A stretch of 64,000 bases of DNA. Source: Dongia_B sp964406155 (GTDB lineage Bacteria > Pseudomonadota > Alphaproteobacteria > Dongiales > Dongiaceae). Location: NCBI GenBank assembly GCA_964406155.1, contig CAYOQR010000026.1, positions 1 through 64,000 on the forward strand, in the 5' to 3' direction. Shown here in pieces: positions 8,565-17,215 of the stretch. Below the pieces are notes generated by a model. That model searched no databases. It was not told the origin of the DNA and worked only from the letters and a program-made list of their open reading frames with translations. The position numbers were made by a program, and so were the translations under genes. Position 1 is the first letter of the stretch; every line of letters starts with the position of its first letter.

Positions 8565-9491
8565 TCAGGCTTTCATCTTCAGGAAGGTGTCGATTGCGGC
8601 CTCGCTCAGAGTCGCGGCCAGCATGAGCCGCCGCGCAAGGCCTGCTGCTGCCGGCCGCAACCGGCTTTCCGGCCGGTCGAGCCAATAGGCGACCGTATTC
8701 AAGGCCGTCCGCTCATCCACCTTCACCAAGCGACCGGACGCGATCATCTCCCTGACCAGGGGCGGCCGGGCAAGCGCGATGCCGAGGCCATGAAGCGCCG
8801 CATCCAATACCAGATTGTAATCCTCGAAGCGCCGGTCCTGGCGGCGCGGGCGATAATCGAGCCCCTGCGCGGCGAACCAGGCGCGCCAGCCGGCGGCATC
8901 CGAATCGTGGATCAACGGCAGATCCAGCAATCGTTCCGGCGCCCCCTCGCCCAGCATGGCGGCGATTTCCGGCGTCGCGATCGGATAGCAATATTCCTCG
9001 AAGAGCTGGACAGAGATGCGCCCCGGAATAGTGCCACGTCCACAGCGCAAGGCAAGATCGATGCCATCAGCTTCGAGATCGGCGGCACGATGTTCCACCA
9101 GCAATTCGATCCGGAGCGGCGGTTCGCCCGCCTCCAATTGCCGCAAGCGCGGCATCAACCACAGGCCGCAGATCGAGGGGATCGAGGTCAGCCGGACGAC
9201 GCTGACGCCGCGCGGCTCGATCCAGCGATCGGCACTGTCGGCGATCAGCGCGAAGGCCTCAGTCGTGCGCAGGAACAGGCGCTGGCCATCCGGCGTCAAA
9301 GCGACGCCCCGCGCTTGACGCTCAAACAGCCGGCGTCCCAGCCAATGCTCGAGTTTGCCGATCTGCCGGCTGACCGCGCCATGGGTCAAGTTGAGCTGCA
9401 TGGCGGCAGCGGAAAAGCTGCCCGTGCGGGCCGCGGCCTCAAAGGCACGGAGGGGATCCAGAGGCGGAAGCGGAGACAAGCTGTGATCCAT
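8565..9491 (-). CDS. LysR family transcriptional regulator (GcvA-like)
   Basis: This 308-residue regulator has the N-terminal winged helix (DPLRAFEAAARTGSFSAAAM, then LNLTHGAVSRQIGKLEHWLG) and a periplasmic-binding-protein-like effector domain. The phrase THGAVSRQI is typical of the GcvA/DsdC/AmpR branch. The ATG at 9491 is taken; a GTG two codons upstream (9497) is possible. It is divergent from the DMT transporter at 9585, and LysR proteins usually control such a neighbour. Confidence 0.92.
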   Translation of the reverse strand: MDHSLSPLPPLDPLRAFEAAARTGSFSAAAMQLNLTHGAVSRQIGKLEHWLGRRLFERQARGVALTPDGQRLFLRTTEAFALIADSADRWIEPRGVSVVRLTSIPSICGLWLMPRLRQLEAGEPPLRIELLVEHRAADLEADGIDLALRCGRGTIPGRISVQLFEEYCYPIATPEIAAMLGEGAPERLLDLPLIHDSDAAGWRAWFAAQGLDYRPRRQDRRFEDYNLVLDAALHGLGIALARPPLVREMIASGRLVKVDERTALNTVAYWLDRPESRLRPAAAGLARRLMLAATLSEAAIDTFLKMKA

Positions 9492-9584
9492 GTTCACAGC
9501 TCACTATCGATTTGTTCGATTGTCAACAGGCTCGGCGGTTCCAACAATTAATTCAGCCCTTCAATTTGACCGCTGGTACCTGAA

Positions 9585-10550
9585 ATGACTGTCATCGCCC
9601 CCAGCTCACGCGCCTCTTGCCCATCCGCCCCTGGCCCATCCGCCCCTGGCCCATCCGTCCTGCCTCGACACAGCAGCATCGACCTTGTCACCGCCGCCGC
9701 TATCGTCATCACAGTTTTGGGCTGGGCCTCTGCCTTTCCCGGCATCCGGGCCGGCTTGTCCGCATTCGGACCTTTTGAATTGGGATCGCTGCGCTTCTCC
9801 GTCGCCGCCCTGCCCTGCGCTCTCTATCTTCTGATCCTGCGCCCGGCCTTGCCGAACCGGTCGGGGTTCGTTCGCCTGATCCTGGGCGGCCTGTTGTTCA
9901 TCTCGGTCTACACCGTCCTGCTGAACACCGGCGAAATGACGGTGTCCAGCGGGGCCGCCAGCTTCATCATCAATGTCAGCCCGATCTTCGTGGCCTTCCT
10001 CGCGATTTATTTTCTGAAGGAACGCTTCGGCCTGCGGGCCTGGCTCGGCACCGTCATTTCCTTCGCCGGGATCGGTCTGATCGCTGTGGGCGAAGGGCGC
10101 GGCTTTCACATCGATCGCTTTCATATCGATCGGGGGGCCGTGCTCATCCTGGCGGCTGCCGTTTGCACGGCCGTCTCCACCATCCTGCTGAAACCGCTGT
10201 ATCAACAGCACCGGCCGTTGACCGTCATGGCCTGGACCATGCTGTTCGGCGCGCTTTTTCTCACGCCAGGACTGCCCGCCGCGCTCGCCCAGGTCGAGCA
10301 TGCCGAACCCGCCGCTCTCACGGCCGCCATCTATCTCGGCGTTGTGCCGAGCGTCATCTCCTATGGTGCCTGGTCCGTCGCCTTGTCGCGATTGCCGGCC
10401 GGCCGCGCCGCCAATCTGCTCTATTGCATTCCCCCGGTCGCCACGCTGATCGGCTGGCTCTGGCTGGGCGAAGTGCCAACCACGCTCGGCATGGTCGGCG
10501 GCCTGATGGCCCTGGTCGGTGTCATCGTCGTCAATCTGCGGCGGCGCTGA
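9585..10550 (+). CDS. EamA/DMT superfamily transporter (putative metabolite exporter)
   Basis: This 321-residue membrane protein is made of two EamA repeats of about five helices each (for example VTAAAIVITVLGWASAFPGI and AVLILAAAVCTAVSTILL). The family exports amino acids and other metabolites. The first 30 residues are a Pro/Ser/Gly-rich leader built from a repeated five-residue unit (APGPS). Its stop codon TGA directly abuts the stop of the convergent tcyN (joint sequence TGATCA), with no space between the genes. Probable control is by the divergent LysR gene. Confidence 0.92.
   Translation: MTVIAPSSRASCPSAPGPSAPGPSVLPRHSSIDLVTAAAIVITVLGWASAFPGIRAGLSAFGPFELGSLRFSVAALPCALYLLILRPALPNRSGFVRLILGGLLFISVYTVLLNTGEMTVSSGAASFIINVSPIFVAFLAIYFLKERFGLRAWLGTVISFAGIGLIAVGEGRGFHIDRFHIDRGAVLILAAAVCTAVSTILLKPLYQQHRPLTVMAWTMLFGALFLTPGLPAALAQVEHAEPAALTAAIYLGVVPSVISYGAWSVALSRLPAGRAANLLYCIPPVATLIGWLWLGEVPTTLGMVGGLMALVGVIVVNLRRR
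9619..9660 (+). repeat. 15-base tandem repeat inside the DMT transporter start
   Basis: Two exact copies and a third near-complete copy of a 15-base unit (GCCCATCCGCCCCTG) lie head to tail in the coding sequence. They encode repeats of APGPS in the cytoplasmic N-terminus. The in-frame unit allows copy-number change without a frameshift. Confidence 0.9.
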
Positions 10551-11321
10551 TCACGCCGGCCCGACCGGCTCCTGGCTGTTCAGCTTGCGCAGGAAACGCC
10601 GGGTCCGCTCTTCCCTGGGATTGGCGAAGAGCTCGCGGGCCGGTCCCTGTTCGACGATCACGCCGCCATCCATGAAGAGCACGCGGTCGGCAACATCCCG
10701 GGCGAAATTCATCTCATGGGTAACAATCAGCATCGTCCGCTTTTCTTCGGCGAGGGAGCGGATCGTGGAGAGCACCTCGCCCACCAATTCGGGATCGAGC
10801 GCCGAGGTCGGCTCGTCGAACAGGATGACATCGGGCTGCATCGCCAAAGCACGGGCGATGGCGACCCGCTGCTGCTGGCCGCCGGACAACCGCGCCGGAT
10901 AGGCATCCAGCTTATCCGCCAGCCCTACCCGCGCCAACAGATCGCGGCCGCGCTTCTCGGCTGACTCGCGCGGTTCGCCTTTGACGATGACCGGACCTTC
11001 GATCACGTTCTCCAGGGCCGTGCGATGCGGGAAAAGATTGAAGTTCTGGAAAACAAAACCGACATGCTGACGCAACTCGCGCACCCGCGCCTTCTGCCGA
11101 TTGAGCGGCACGGCGCCGTCAACCTCAATCCCACCAACCCGGATCCGGCCGGCAGTCGGCGCTTCAAGGCAATTGAGGCAGCGCAGCAGCGTGGTCTTGC
11201 CGGAACCGCTGGGGCCGATGATCGCCAGTACCTCGCCCGTCGCTACATCGAGATCGATGCCGCGCAGGACTTCGGTTTCCTTGAAGCGCTTGGTCAGGCC
11301 GCGCACCTCGATCATGCTCAT
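10551..11321 (-). CDS. tcyN: Cystine-type amino acid ABC transporter, ATP-binding subunit
   Basis: This 256-residue ATPase of the polar amino acid class has Walker A GPSGSGKTT, signature LSGGQQQRVAIARA, Walker B VILFDEPTSALD and the switch histidine in LIVTHEM. It lies downstream of the permease on the same strand and powers the importer. The symbol follows the E. coli TcyN (YecC) subunit because the binding protein in the operon closely resembles TcyJ/FliY. The assignment to cystine rests on that neighbour rather than on this subunit. Confidence 0.9.
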   Translation of the reverse strand: MSMIEVRGLTKRFKETEVLRGIDLDVATGEVLAIIGPSGSGKTTLLRCLNCLEAPTAGRIRVGGIEVDGAVPLNRQKARVRELRQHVGFVFQNFNLFPHRTALENVIEGPVIVKGEPRESAEKRGRDLLARVGLADKLDAYPARLSGGQQQRVAIARALAMQPDVILFDEPTSALDPELVGEVLSTIRSLAEEKRTMLIVTHEMNFARDVADRVLFMDGGVIVEQGPARELFANPREERTRRFLRKLNSQEPVGPA

Positions 11322-11355
11322 CTCAGTTGCCGCCCTTCATTGGTCCGCCCGCCGC

Positions 11356-12021
11356 TCATTTACCTGCGATATGCCGCGTGGCGCGCTGCTCGAGGCGATA
11401 CTGCCCCCAATCCAGGCAGACCGAAATCGCCCAATAGATCAGCGCCACCGATATATACATGGTGAAGACTTCAAAGGTTCGCGCGGTGATGAGCTGGGCC
11501 TGGCGGAAGAGATCCGGCACCTGGATCGTTGCCGCCATGGAGGTGTCCTTGACCAGGCTGATGAAGCTGTTGCCGAGCGGCGGCAAGGCAACCCGTGCCG
11601 CCTGGGGCAGGATCACCCGGCGCATGGTCTGGAATGGCGTCATGCCGATGGAGAGAGCTGCCTCGCGCTGACCGCGATCGATCGAGGCGATAGCCCCGCG
11701 CAGGATCTCCGAGGTATAGGCCGCCATGTTCAGGCTGAAGCCGATCAGCGCCGAGGGGATCGGGTCGAGCCGAAGACCGAATTGCGGCAGGCTGTAATAG
11801 ATCAGGAAAAGCTGGACCAGCAGCGGTGTGCCACGAATGAAGGACACATAAATCAGTGCCAGCCGGCTGACCAGCTTCAGTGGCGACAGGCGCATCAGCG
11901 CCAGGATAAAGCCCAGGACCAGGCCGAAGAACATGCCGCCCAGGCTGAGCAGAACGGTATAGCCGGCCCCCCTCAACAGAAGGGGAACCGACTGCACCAC
12001 CAGATCGAGATTGAAGGTCAC
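11356..12021 (-). CDS. tcyL: Cystine-type amino acid ABC transporter, permease
   Basis: This 221-residue inner-membrane subunit of the HisMQ/GlnP class has about five helices and the EAA loop for contact with the ATPase (REAALSIGMTPFQTMRRVIL). It is a single permease gene, so a homodimer is expected, as for TcyL (YecS). It sits 7 bases after the stop of the binding-protein gene and 34 bases before the ATPase start on the minus strand. Confidence 0.9.
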   Translation of the reverse strand: MTFNLDLVVQSVPLLLRGAGYTVLLSLGGMFFGLVLGFILALMRLSPLKLVSRLALIYVSFIRGTPLLVQLFLIYYSLPQFGLRLDPIPSALIGFSLNMAAYTSEILRGAIASIDRGQREAALSIGMTPFQTMRRVILPQAARVALPPLGNSFISLVKDTSMAATIQVPDLFRQAQLITARTFEVFTMYISVALIYWAISVCLDWGQYRLEQRATRHIAGK

Positions 12022-12028
12022 GTTCCCC

Positions 12029-12823
12029 TTACTTCGTCACGTCGCTGCTGAACCACTTCTCGGAAATCTTGGCCAGTTCCCCATCGGCGCGCAGATCGTC
12101 GATCGCCTTGTTGAGCGCCGCCAGCAGTTCCGGATTGTCCTTGCGCAAGGCAATCCCCTGCACCTGCTTCGCGAAAGGCTCGCCGGAGACAGCCAGCTTG
12201 CCCTGATACTGCTTCACCCGGGCCGCCGCGACCAGGCGGTCATTGATCACCGCGTCGATACGGCCGATCAGCAGATCCTGATCGCGCGAGGCATCGTCGT
12301 CATAGGTCCGGATATCGGCCTTCGGCTGATTATCCTTCAGCCATTTCTCATAATTGGTGCCGACCACGACGCCGATCGCCTTGCCGGCGAAATCCTCCGG
12401 CTTGCTGATCTTGGCCTCATCGCCCTTGCGCACGATGATCTGGATGCCGGACACCGTATAGGGTTCGGAGAAATCGTATTTCTGCTGGCGCTCCGGCGTG
12501 ATCGTCACCTGATTGATGATGACGTCGAAACGCTTGGCCTCCAGCGCTGCGAGAATGCCGTCCCATTTGGTTGGCTGGAACTCCGCCTTCACGCCGAGCT
12601 TGGCCGCCACGGCATTGGCGAAATCCACCTCGAAACCGGTGAGCTGCCCGTTTTCATCTTGGTAGTTGAACGGCGGATAGGTGCCTTCGAGCCCGACCGC
12701 GAGGGTGCCACGGCTTTTGATCTCGTCCAGCAATGTCGCTGCCTGAGCGGAGGCAACAACGCCCGTGCTCGCGATCAGCGCGAGACCGGCAATGAAGATC
12801 TGACGGAGAGATTTGAGGTTCAT
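12029..12823 (-). CDS. tcyJ: L-cystine-binding periplasmic protein (TcyJ/FliY-like)
   Basis: This 264-residue solute-binding protein (SBP_bac_3 family) has a signal peptide cleaved after about residue 28 (VVASAQA|ATLLDEI). The mature part closely follows E. coli FliY/TcyJ: GLEGTYPPFNYQDENG, KWDGILAALEAKRFDVIINQ, YDFSEPYTVSGIQ, VVGTNYEKWL, RTYDDDASRDQDLLIGRIDA and the C-terminal SEKWFSSDVTK. Cystine is thus the best guess, with related sulfur compounds possible. It is the first gene of the operon; GGGG about 8 bases before the ATG serves as ribosome site. Confidence 0.88.
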   Translation of the reverse strand: MNLKSLRQIFIAGLALIASTGVVASAQAATLLDEIKSRGTLAVGLEGTYPPFNYQDENGQLTGFEVDFANAVAAKLGVKAEFQPTKWDGILAALEAKRFDVIINQVTITPERQQKYDFSEPYTVSGIQIIVRKGDEAKISKPEDFAGKAIGVVVGTNYEKWLKDNQPKADIRTYDDDASRDQDLLIGRIDAVINDRLVAAARVKQYQGKLAVSGEPFAKQVQGIALRKDNPELLAALNKAIDDLRADGELAKISEKWFSSDVTK

Positions 12824-13077
12824 CGGCTGTCCCCTTTTGGAAGCAGTTTAGGATAACGCGCGCCGCCTGTATCGGGTTGCATCGACCGGCAGAAGCTCCA
12901 GCGGGACCTACCCGCCGAGCGACTCCAGGCAGCAATCCCTGCTTGGCGCCTTGGCGACACCATTAATCACTACCAATCGAGTAGACAAATGAAATAAACT
13001 TATACGTGCGTGAAAAAAGGCAGTGGTCAGCCCGTCACGCTAAGCGGTCACAAAATAAGAATTAATTCCTTAGACGA
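12824..13077. other. Intergenic region between tcyJ and the polyamine-type transporter operon
   Basis: These 254 bases carry no gene. They must hold the tcyJ promoter (minus strand) and the end of the Pot-like operon. I see no hairpin with a T-run for either. The portion around 12960-13075 is AT-richer than the flanks. Confidence 0.5.
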
Positions 13078-14184
13078 TCAGGCCGTCAGGATGACGCCGG
13101 CATCCTGCCGCCAGACGACACGCACGCCATCGCCCGTCTGCAGCGGGCTCCCCGACTGATCATAGATGCTGCTGCGCACCTTGAGATCGCTGCTGCCCGG
13201 CAGTCGCACGGTCGTCAGCAATTCGGTTCCGAGATAGATCACCTCGCCGACCTCGCCGGTGATCGCGTTCCGGTCATAGGGCAAGGCTTCTGCCTGCGGC
13301 ACGACATCGAGCTGTCCCGGCCGCAGGATCCAATGCGCCTCGGCGCCGGCCGCGCCTTGCAGGCCGCCCGCCGACGGATGATCGGCGGCAACGCCCAGCC
13401 GGAACTGATCGGCGACGAGTTGCAGCGATCCATTCTCAGCCGCGAGCTTGCCGGTCAGGATGTTGGACTCGCCCATGAATTCGGCGACGAAACGGCTGGC
13501 CGGCCGGTCGAAGAGATCGCGCGGCGTGCCGATCTGGGCGATCCCGCCGGCCTGGAACAGGGCGATGCGGTCGCTCATCATCAGCGCTTCTTCCTGGTCG
13601 TGGGTGACGGAAATCACCGTCGCGCCGACCGAGTGCACGATGCGCAGGATCTCGATCTGCATCTCGCCGCGCAATTTGCGATCGAGGGCGCCCAAAGGCT
13701 CGTCCAGCAGCACGATCTCCGGCTTGAAGACCAGAGCGCGCGCCAAGGCGACGCGCTGCTGCTGCCCACCGGAAAGCTGGCGCGGGAAGCGGTTGGCCAT
13801 CGGGCCGAGATTGACGATCTCCAGCATCTCGGCGGCAGCGCGATGCCGCGCCGCCTTGCCAATGCCGCGCGCCTCCAGCGGATAGGCGACATTCTCCAGC
13901 ACGGTCATATGCGGGAACAGCGCATAATCCTGAAACACCATGCCGATATTGCGCCGGTTGGGTGCGACGCCGCGCATATCCTTGCCATTGATGGTGATCC
14001 GGCCGCCATCGGGATCGGCGAAGCCGGCGATGATGCGCAAGGTCGTGCTCTTGCCCGAACCGGACGGGCCCAGCATGGTGAGAAACTCACCCCGCCGCAG
14101 ATCGAAGGACACGTCGGTCAAGACCTGTGCCTTGCCGTAGAATTTCGACAGCGACCGGGCGCTGAGGGCGGTATCCGACGTCAT
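13078..14184 (-). CDS. Spermidine/putrescine-type ABC transporter ATP-binding protein (PotA-like)
   Basis: This is the ATPase of a class that imports polyamines and related amines. It has Walker A GPSGSGKST, signature LSGGQQQRVALARAL, Walker B VLLDEPLGALD, and a C-terminal TOBE-like regulatory domain from about residue 240. The ATG at 14184 gives 368 aa; an ATG two codons upstream (14190) lies only 4 bases from the AAGGA and is less well placed. It is last in the minus-strand order potD-potB-potC-potA. The divergent amine-oxidising genes make an amine substrate likely. Confidence 0.9.
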   Translation of the reverse strand: MTSDTALSARSLSKFYGKAQVLTDVSFDLRRGEFLTMLGPSGSGKSTTLRIIAGFADPDGGRITINGKDMRGVAPNRRNIGMVFQDYALFPHMTVLENVAYPLEARGIGKAARHRAAAEMLEIVNLGPMANRFPRQLSGGQQQRVALARALVFKPEIVLLDEPLGALDRKLRGEMQIEILRIVHSVGATVISVTHDQEEALMMSDRIALFQAGGIAQIGTPRDLFDRPASRFVAEFMGESNILTGKLAAENGSLQLVADQFRLGVAADHPSAGGLQGAAGAEAHWILRPGQLDVVPQAEALPYDRNAITGEVGEVIYLGTELLTTVRLPGSSDLKVRSSIYDQSGSPLQTGDGVRVVWRQDAGVILTA

Positions 14185-14226
14185 GCTCATTTCGTCCTTC
14201 AAGATTGGCGGCGCTGGTATCAGCGG

Positions 14227-15030
14227 CTACGCCTGCCTCCACGCTTTCATCACACCGTAGACGGCGGCAATGCCCAGCGCCGTCAGCAGGATCATCACCG
14301 TGCCGACGACGGCGATGGTGGGGTCCAGTTCCGCCCGCACCTGCGACCAGATCAGCACCGGCACGGTGCGCAGGGTCGGGCTGGTCAGGAAGATCGCCAC
14401 CACAACCTCGTCCCAGGACGTGATGAACGAGAACAACCCGCCCGCCACGACACCCGGCATGATCAACGGCAGGGTGACACGCCGGAAGGTGAACAGAGGC
14501 GTCGCACCAAGCCCCCGGCTCGCCAGCTCCAGATTGGCGTTCATCGATTTCAGGCTGTTGGTCACGGCGACGAAGACCAGCGGCAAAGCCAGCATGCTGT
14601 GCGACAGCACGAGGCCGAGGAACGAGCCGGCAATGCCGATCTTCGAGAAGACCATGAAAATGGCAACGGCCAGGACGATCACCGGTGTCACCAGCGGGCT
14701 CAACATCAGCAATCGCGCGATGCTTCGGCCGGGGAAATTGCCACGCTCGATCGCCAGTGCCGCCAGAGTACCGCAAGTCACGGATAGCAGGGTCGACGCG
14801 ACGGCAACCTTCAGGCTGGTGAGAATGGCGATGCGCCAAGTGTCGTTCGACGCCGCATTCGCATACCACTGAGTCGAAAAGCCGGGTGTCGGAAATTCGA
14901 CAACGCGCCCCGCAGTGAACGAAACCGGGATGACGACCAGGGTCGGCAAAATGAGAAAGGCGCCGACCAGGGCGACGAGGACCGCGAAGGCCAGTCTCGT
15001 CGGCGTAAGCAGACGGGTAACGCTGGTCAT
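14227..15030 (-). CDS. Polyamine-type ABC transporter permease (PotC-like)
   Basis: This 267-residue permease has six predicted helices and the EAA loop (LELASRGLGATPLFTFRRVT) for docking of the ATPase. Its ATG overlaps the stop of the potB-like gene by four bases (ATGA), so the two permeases are translationally coupled. They are expected to form a heterodimer. Confidence 0.9.
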   Translation of the reverse strand: MTSVTRLLTPTRLAFAVLVALVGAFLILPTLVVIPVSFTAGRVVEFPTPGFSTQWYANAASNDTWRIAILTSLKVAVASTLLSVTCGTLAALAIERGNFPGRSIARLLMLSPLVTPVIVLAVAIFMVFSKIGIAGSFLGLVLSHSMLALPLVFVAVTNSLKSMNANLELASRGLGATPLFTFRRVTLPLIMPGVVAGGLFSFITSWDEVVVAIFLTSPTLRTVPVLIWSQVRAELDPTIAVVGTVMILLTALGIAAVYGVMKAWRQA

Positions 15031-15908
15031 CGCGTGGCAAATCTCCGCATGAACCGCCGGCTCGCCAGGCCGAAGACCAGGAAGCAGGCGGCGACAACGA
15101 CCAGCAGAACGACGGCAAGCGAGCTGGCAAAACCGAAATTGAGCTGCTCATGCACCTGGCCGGCGATCAGTTGGCTGATCATGGTGTCGCGCGGGCCGCC
15201 CAACAAAGCCGGCGTGATGTAGAAGCCGAGCGACAGGGTAAAGACCAGGACCGCGCCGGAAATGATGCCCGGCACCGAGAGCGGCAGATAGACCCGGAAG
15301 AAGGTGCGCAATCGTCCGGCGCCACAGATGGCCGAGGCATCGAGCAGCGAATCCTCGATCTTCTTCATGGTATTGAGGATCGGGAAAATCATGTACGGCA
15401 GCAGCAGATGCGCCATGCCGATGATCAGCCCGGTCCGGTTGCGGATCAGCTTGATCGGCGCATCGATCAATCCCCAGGCCATCAGGCTGCGGTTGATGAA
15501 ACCGGTATCCTGCAGCAGCACGATCCAGGAAAAGGTGCGCAGGAGCAAACTCAGCCAGAACGGCAGCAGAAGCACGATCGCCAGCAGGGCCAAGGTGAGG
15601 CCGCGCGACCGGTTCATCGCATAGGCATAGGGATAGGCCAGCAGCAGGCAGATCAGGGTGACGATCGCTGCGACCTGCAGGGTGGAAAAGATCACCCGCA
15701 GATAGACCGGCTTCTGCAGGATCATGGCCAGATCATTGGCCAGGGAACCGGAGATACTGAAGAAGGTGATATAGGCGAGCGGCACCAGAAAGGCGACCGC
15801 CAGCAGCAGAAGTGGCGGCACGATCAGCAGGCGCCACGGATCACCGCGGCGCCTGCCCTTCATGTCGGTTTCGGCCTTCATGCCGATTGTGGAAACAGAC
15901 GACGACAC
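15027..15908 (-). CDS. Polyamine-type ABC transporter permease (PotB-like)
   Basis: This 293-residue permease has an N-terminal cytoplasmic leader of about 28 residues, then six helices (LLIVPPLLLLAVAFLVPLAY is the first). The EAA-type loop is SAICGAGRLRTFFRVYLPLS. It follows the binding-protein gene by 16 bases and overlaps the PotC-like gene. The start could also be at the internal ATG of MKAETDMKG, since the first residues are poorly conserved in this family. Confidence 0.9.
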   Translation of the reverse strand: MSSSVSTIGMKAETDMKGRRRGDPWRLLIVPPLLLLAVAFLVPLAYITFFSISGSLANDLAMILQKPVYLRVIFSTLQVAAIVTLICLLLAYPYAYAMNRSRGLTLALLAIVLLLPFWLSLLLRTFSWIVLLQDTGFINRSLMAWGLIDAPIKLIRNRTGLIIGMAHLLLPYMIFPILNTMKKIEDSLLDASAICGAGRLRTFFRVYLPLSVPGIISGAVLVFTLSLGFYITPALLGGPRDTMISQLIAGQVHEQLNFGFASSLAVVLLVVVAACFLVFGLASRRFMRRFATR

Positions 15909-15924
15909 GAAACGTCCCAGCGGA

Positions 15925-16986
15925 TCAACCCAGGAGCCATTCCTGGAAAGTGCTGTCGACCTCGTTCTGATTGGCGCCCCACCAAGCGAAATCGACCTTC
16001 ACCTGGGTATCGAGATGATCGGTCGGCAGATTGCCGCGATAGCGGGCATCGACCTTGTCGACGGCATTCTTGTTGGTCGGGCCATAGGGCAGCAACTTGG
16101 TCAGTGCCACCTGGGCCTCGGCCGAGGTGAAATACTTCAGGGCTTCCATCGCCGCCTTCTTGTTGCGCGTTCCCTTCGGCACCACCCAGAAGCCATTGAG
16201 GCTGAGCCATTGGCCCCAGGCGATAGACACCGGCGCCACTTCGGCAGCATGAACGGCCCGGCCAATCCAGACGAAGCCGAGTGCCGCCTCACCTGTGGTC
16301 AGGAGCTGCTCCGACTGCGCACCGGTCTCCCACCAGATCAGGTTGTCGCGGATCGTATCCAGCTTCTTCAGCGCGCGCGGGATATCCAGCGGATAGAGCG
16401 CCTTCGGATCGACGCCGTCGGCGATCAGCGCCGCCTCGAAGATGCCGCCCGGCGCGTATTTCCAGGCGCAGCGCTTGCCCGGGAACTTCTTGAGATCGAA
16501 GAAATCCGCCAAGGTCTGCGGCTTCGCATCCTTGAAGACGTCGTTGCGATAGCCGATCACGGTCCCCTCGACATCGGCGCCGACGCGATAGGTTCCGGCA
16601 TAGCCGTCCAGGAACTGGCTCTTGTCGATGATCGAATAGTCGATCGGCTCCAGCCATTTCGCATCGCTCTCCTGGCCGAAATTGTCAGCGACCAGCACGA
16701 CGTCCCAGGTGACATTCCCCGCTTCCACCATCGCCTTCAGCTTGGCGTCGCTTTCCGGGCTGTCCTGCAGGATCTTGATCGAGGGGTTGAGTGCCTGGAA
16801 CGGCTTGAAGAAGGCCGTGTCCTGGGATTCCTGATAGTTGCCGCCATAGCTGGTGACGGTGATCGTGGTCGCCTCATCGGCGCGGAGCGCGCGGCCACCC
16901 AGCGGCATCATCGCGGTTGTCGCCGCAGTGGCGCCCAGCGTCTGCATGACCTGCCGGCGGGTGAATTTCGAGCCCATGAAGTCCAT
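15925..16986 (-). CDS. Polyamine-type periplasmic binding protein (PotD/SBP family), Tat-exported
   Basis: This 353-residue solute-binding protein starts with a twin-arginine signal (SKFTRRQVMQTLGATAATTA), so it is probably exported folded by Tat. The mature start TTITVTSYGGNYQESQDTAF is typical of the PotD/PotF/opine-binding branch. It is the first gene of the transporter operon and is divergent from the FAD dehydrogenase at 17216. Substrate class is probably a polyamine, opine or similar amine; the sequence does not decide which. Confidence 0.9.
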   Translation of the reverse strand: MDFMGSKFTRRQVMQTLGATAATTAMMPLGGRALRADEATTITVTSYGGNYQESQDTAFFKPFQALNPSIKILQDSPESDAKLKAMVEAGNVTWDVVLVADNFGQESDAKWLEPIDYSIIDKSQFLDGYAGTYRVGADVEGTVIGYRNDVFKDAKPQTLADFFDLKKFPGKRCAWKYAPGGIFEAALIADGVDPKALYPLDIPRALKKLDTIRDNLIWWETGAQSEQLLTTGEAALGFVWIGRAVHAAEVAPVSIAWGQWLSLNGFWVVPKGTRNKKAAMEALKYFTSAEAQVALTKLLPYGPTNKNAVDKVDARYRGNLPTDHLDTQVKVDFAWWGANQNEVDSTFQEWLLG

Positions 16987-17123
16987 TGTCAGCGTCTCCT
17001 CTCAACACGAGACCAGCCCCATCGCACCTGTCCCGTGACCGTGCCGGATGGCGATCCCACCTTTGGTGATCCATTTCCCGTCGGGACTTTTATTTTTCTT
17101 AAATGAAATTGCAATAATAATTT

Positions 17124-17152
17124 TTGATATATTGAAATTTATGATTTAGAAT
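17124..17152 (+). promoter_or_regulatory. Candidate sigma-70 promoter for the amine dehydrogenase operon
   Basis: TTGATA (17124-17129) and TAGAAT (17147-17152) are separated by 17 bases, close to the housekeeping consensus. They lie in a strikingly AT-rich patch (about 17085-17180) in otherwise GC-rich DNA. A start near 17159 would give a leader of about 57 bases before the ATG at 17216. The same patch must serve the divergent binding-protein gene. Confidence 0.5.
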
Positions 17153-17215
17153 TTTAGAAATTCGTAGATTAGAGTATGATTGCGACGAAGAAAGGCAAGG
17201 CGGGGGAACGGTAAA

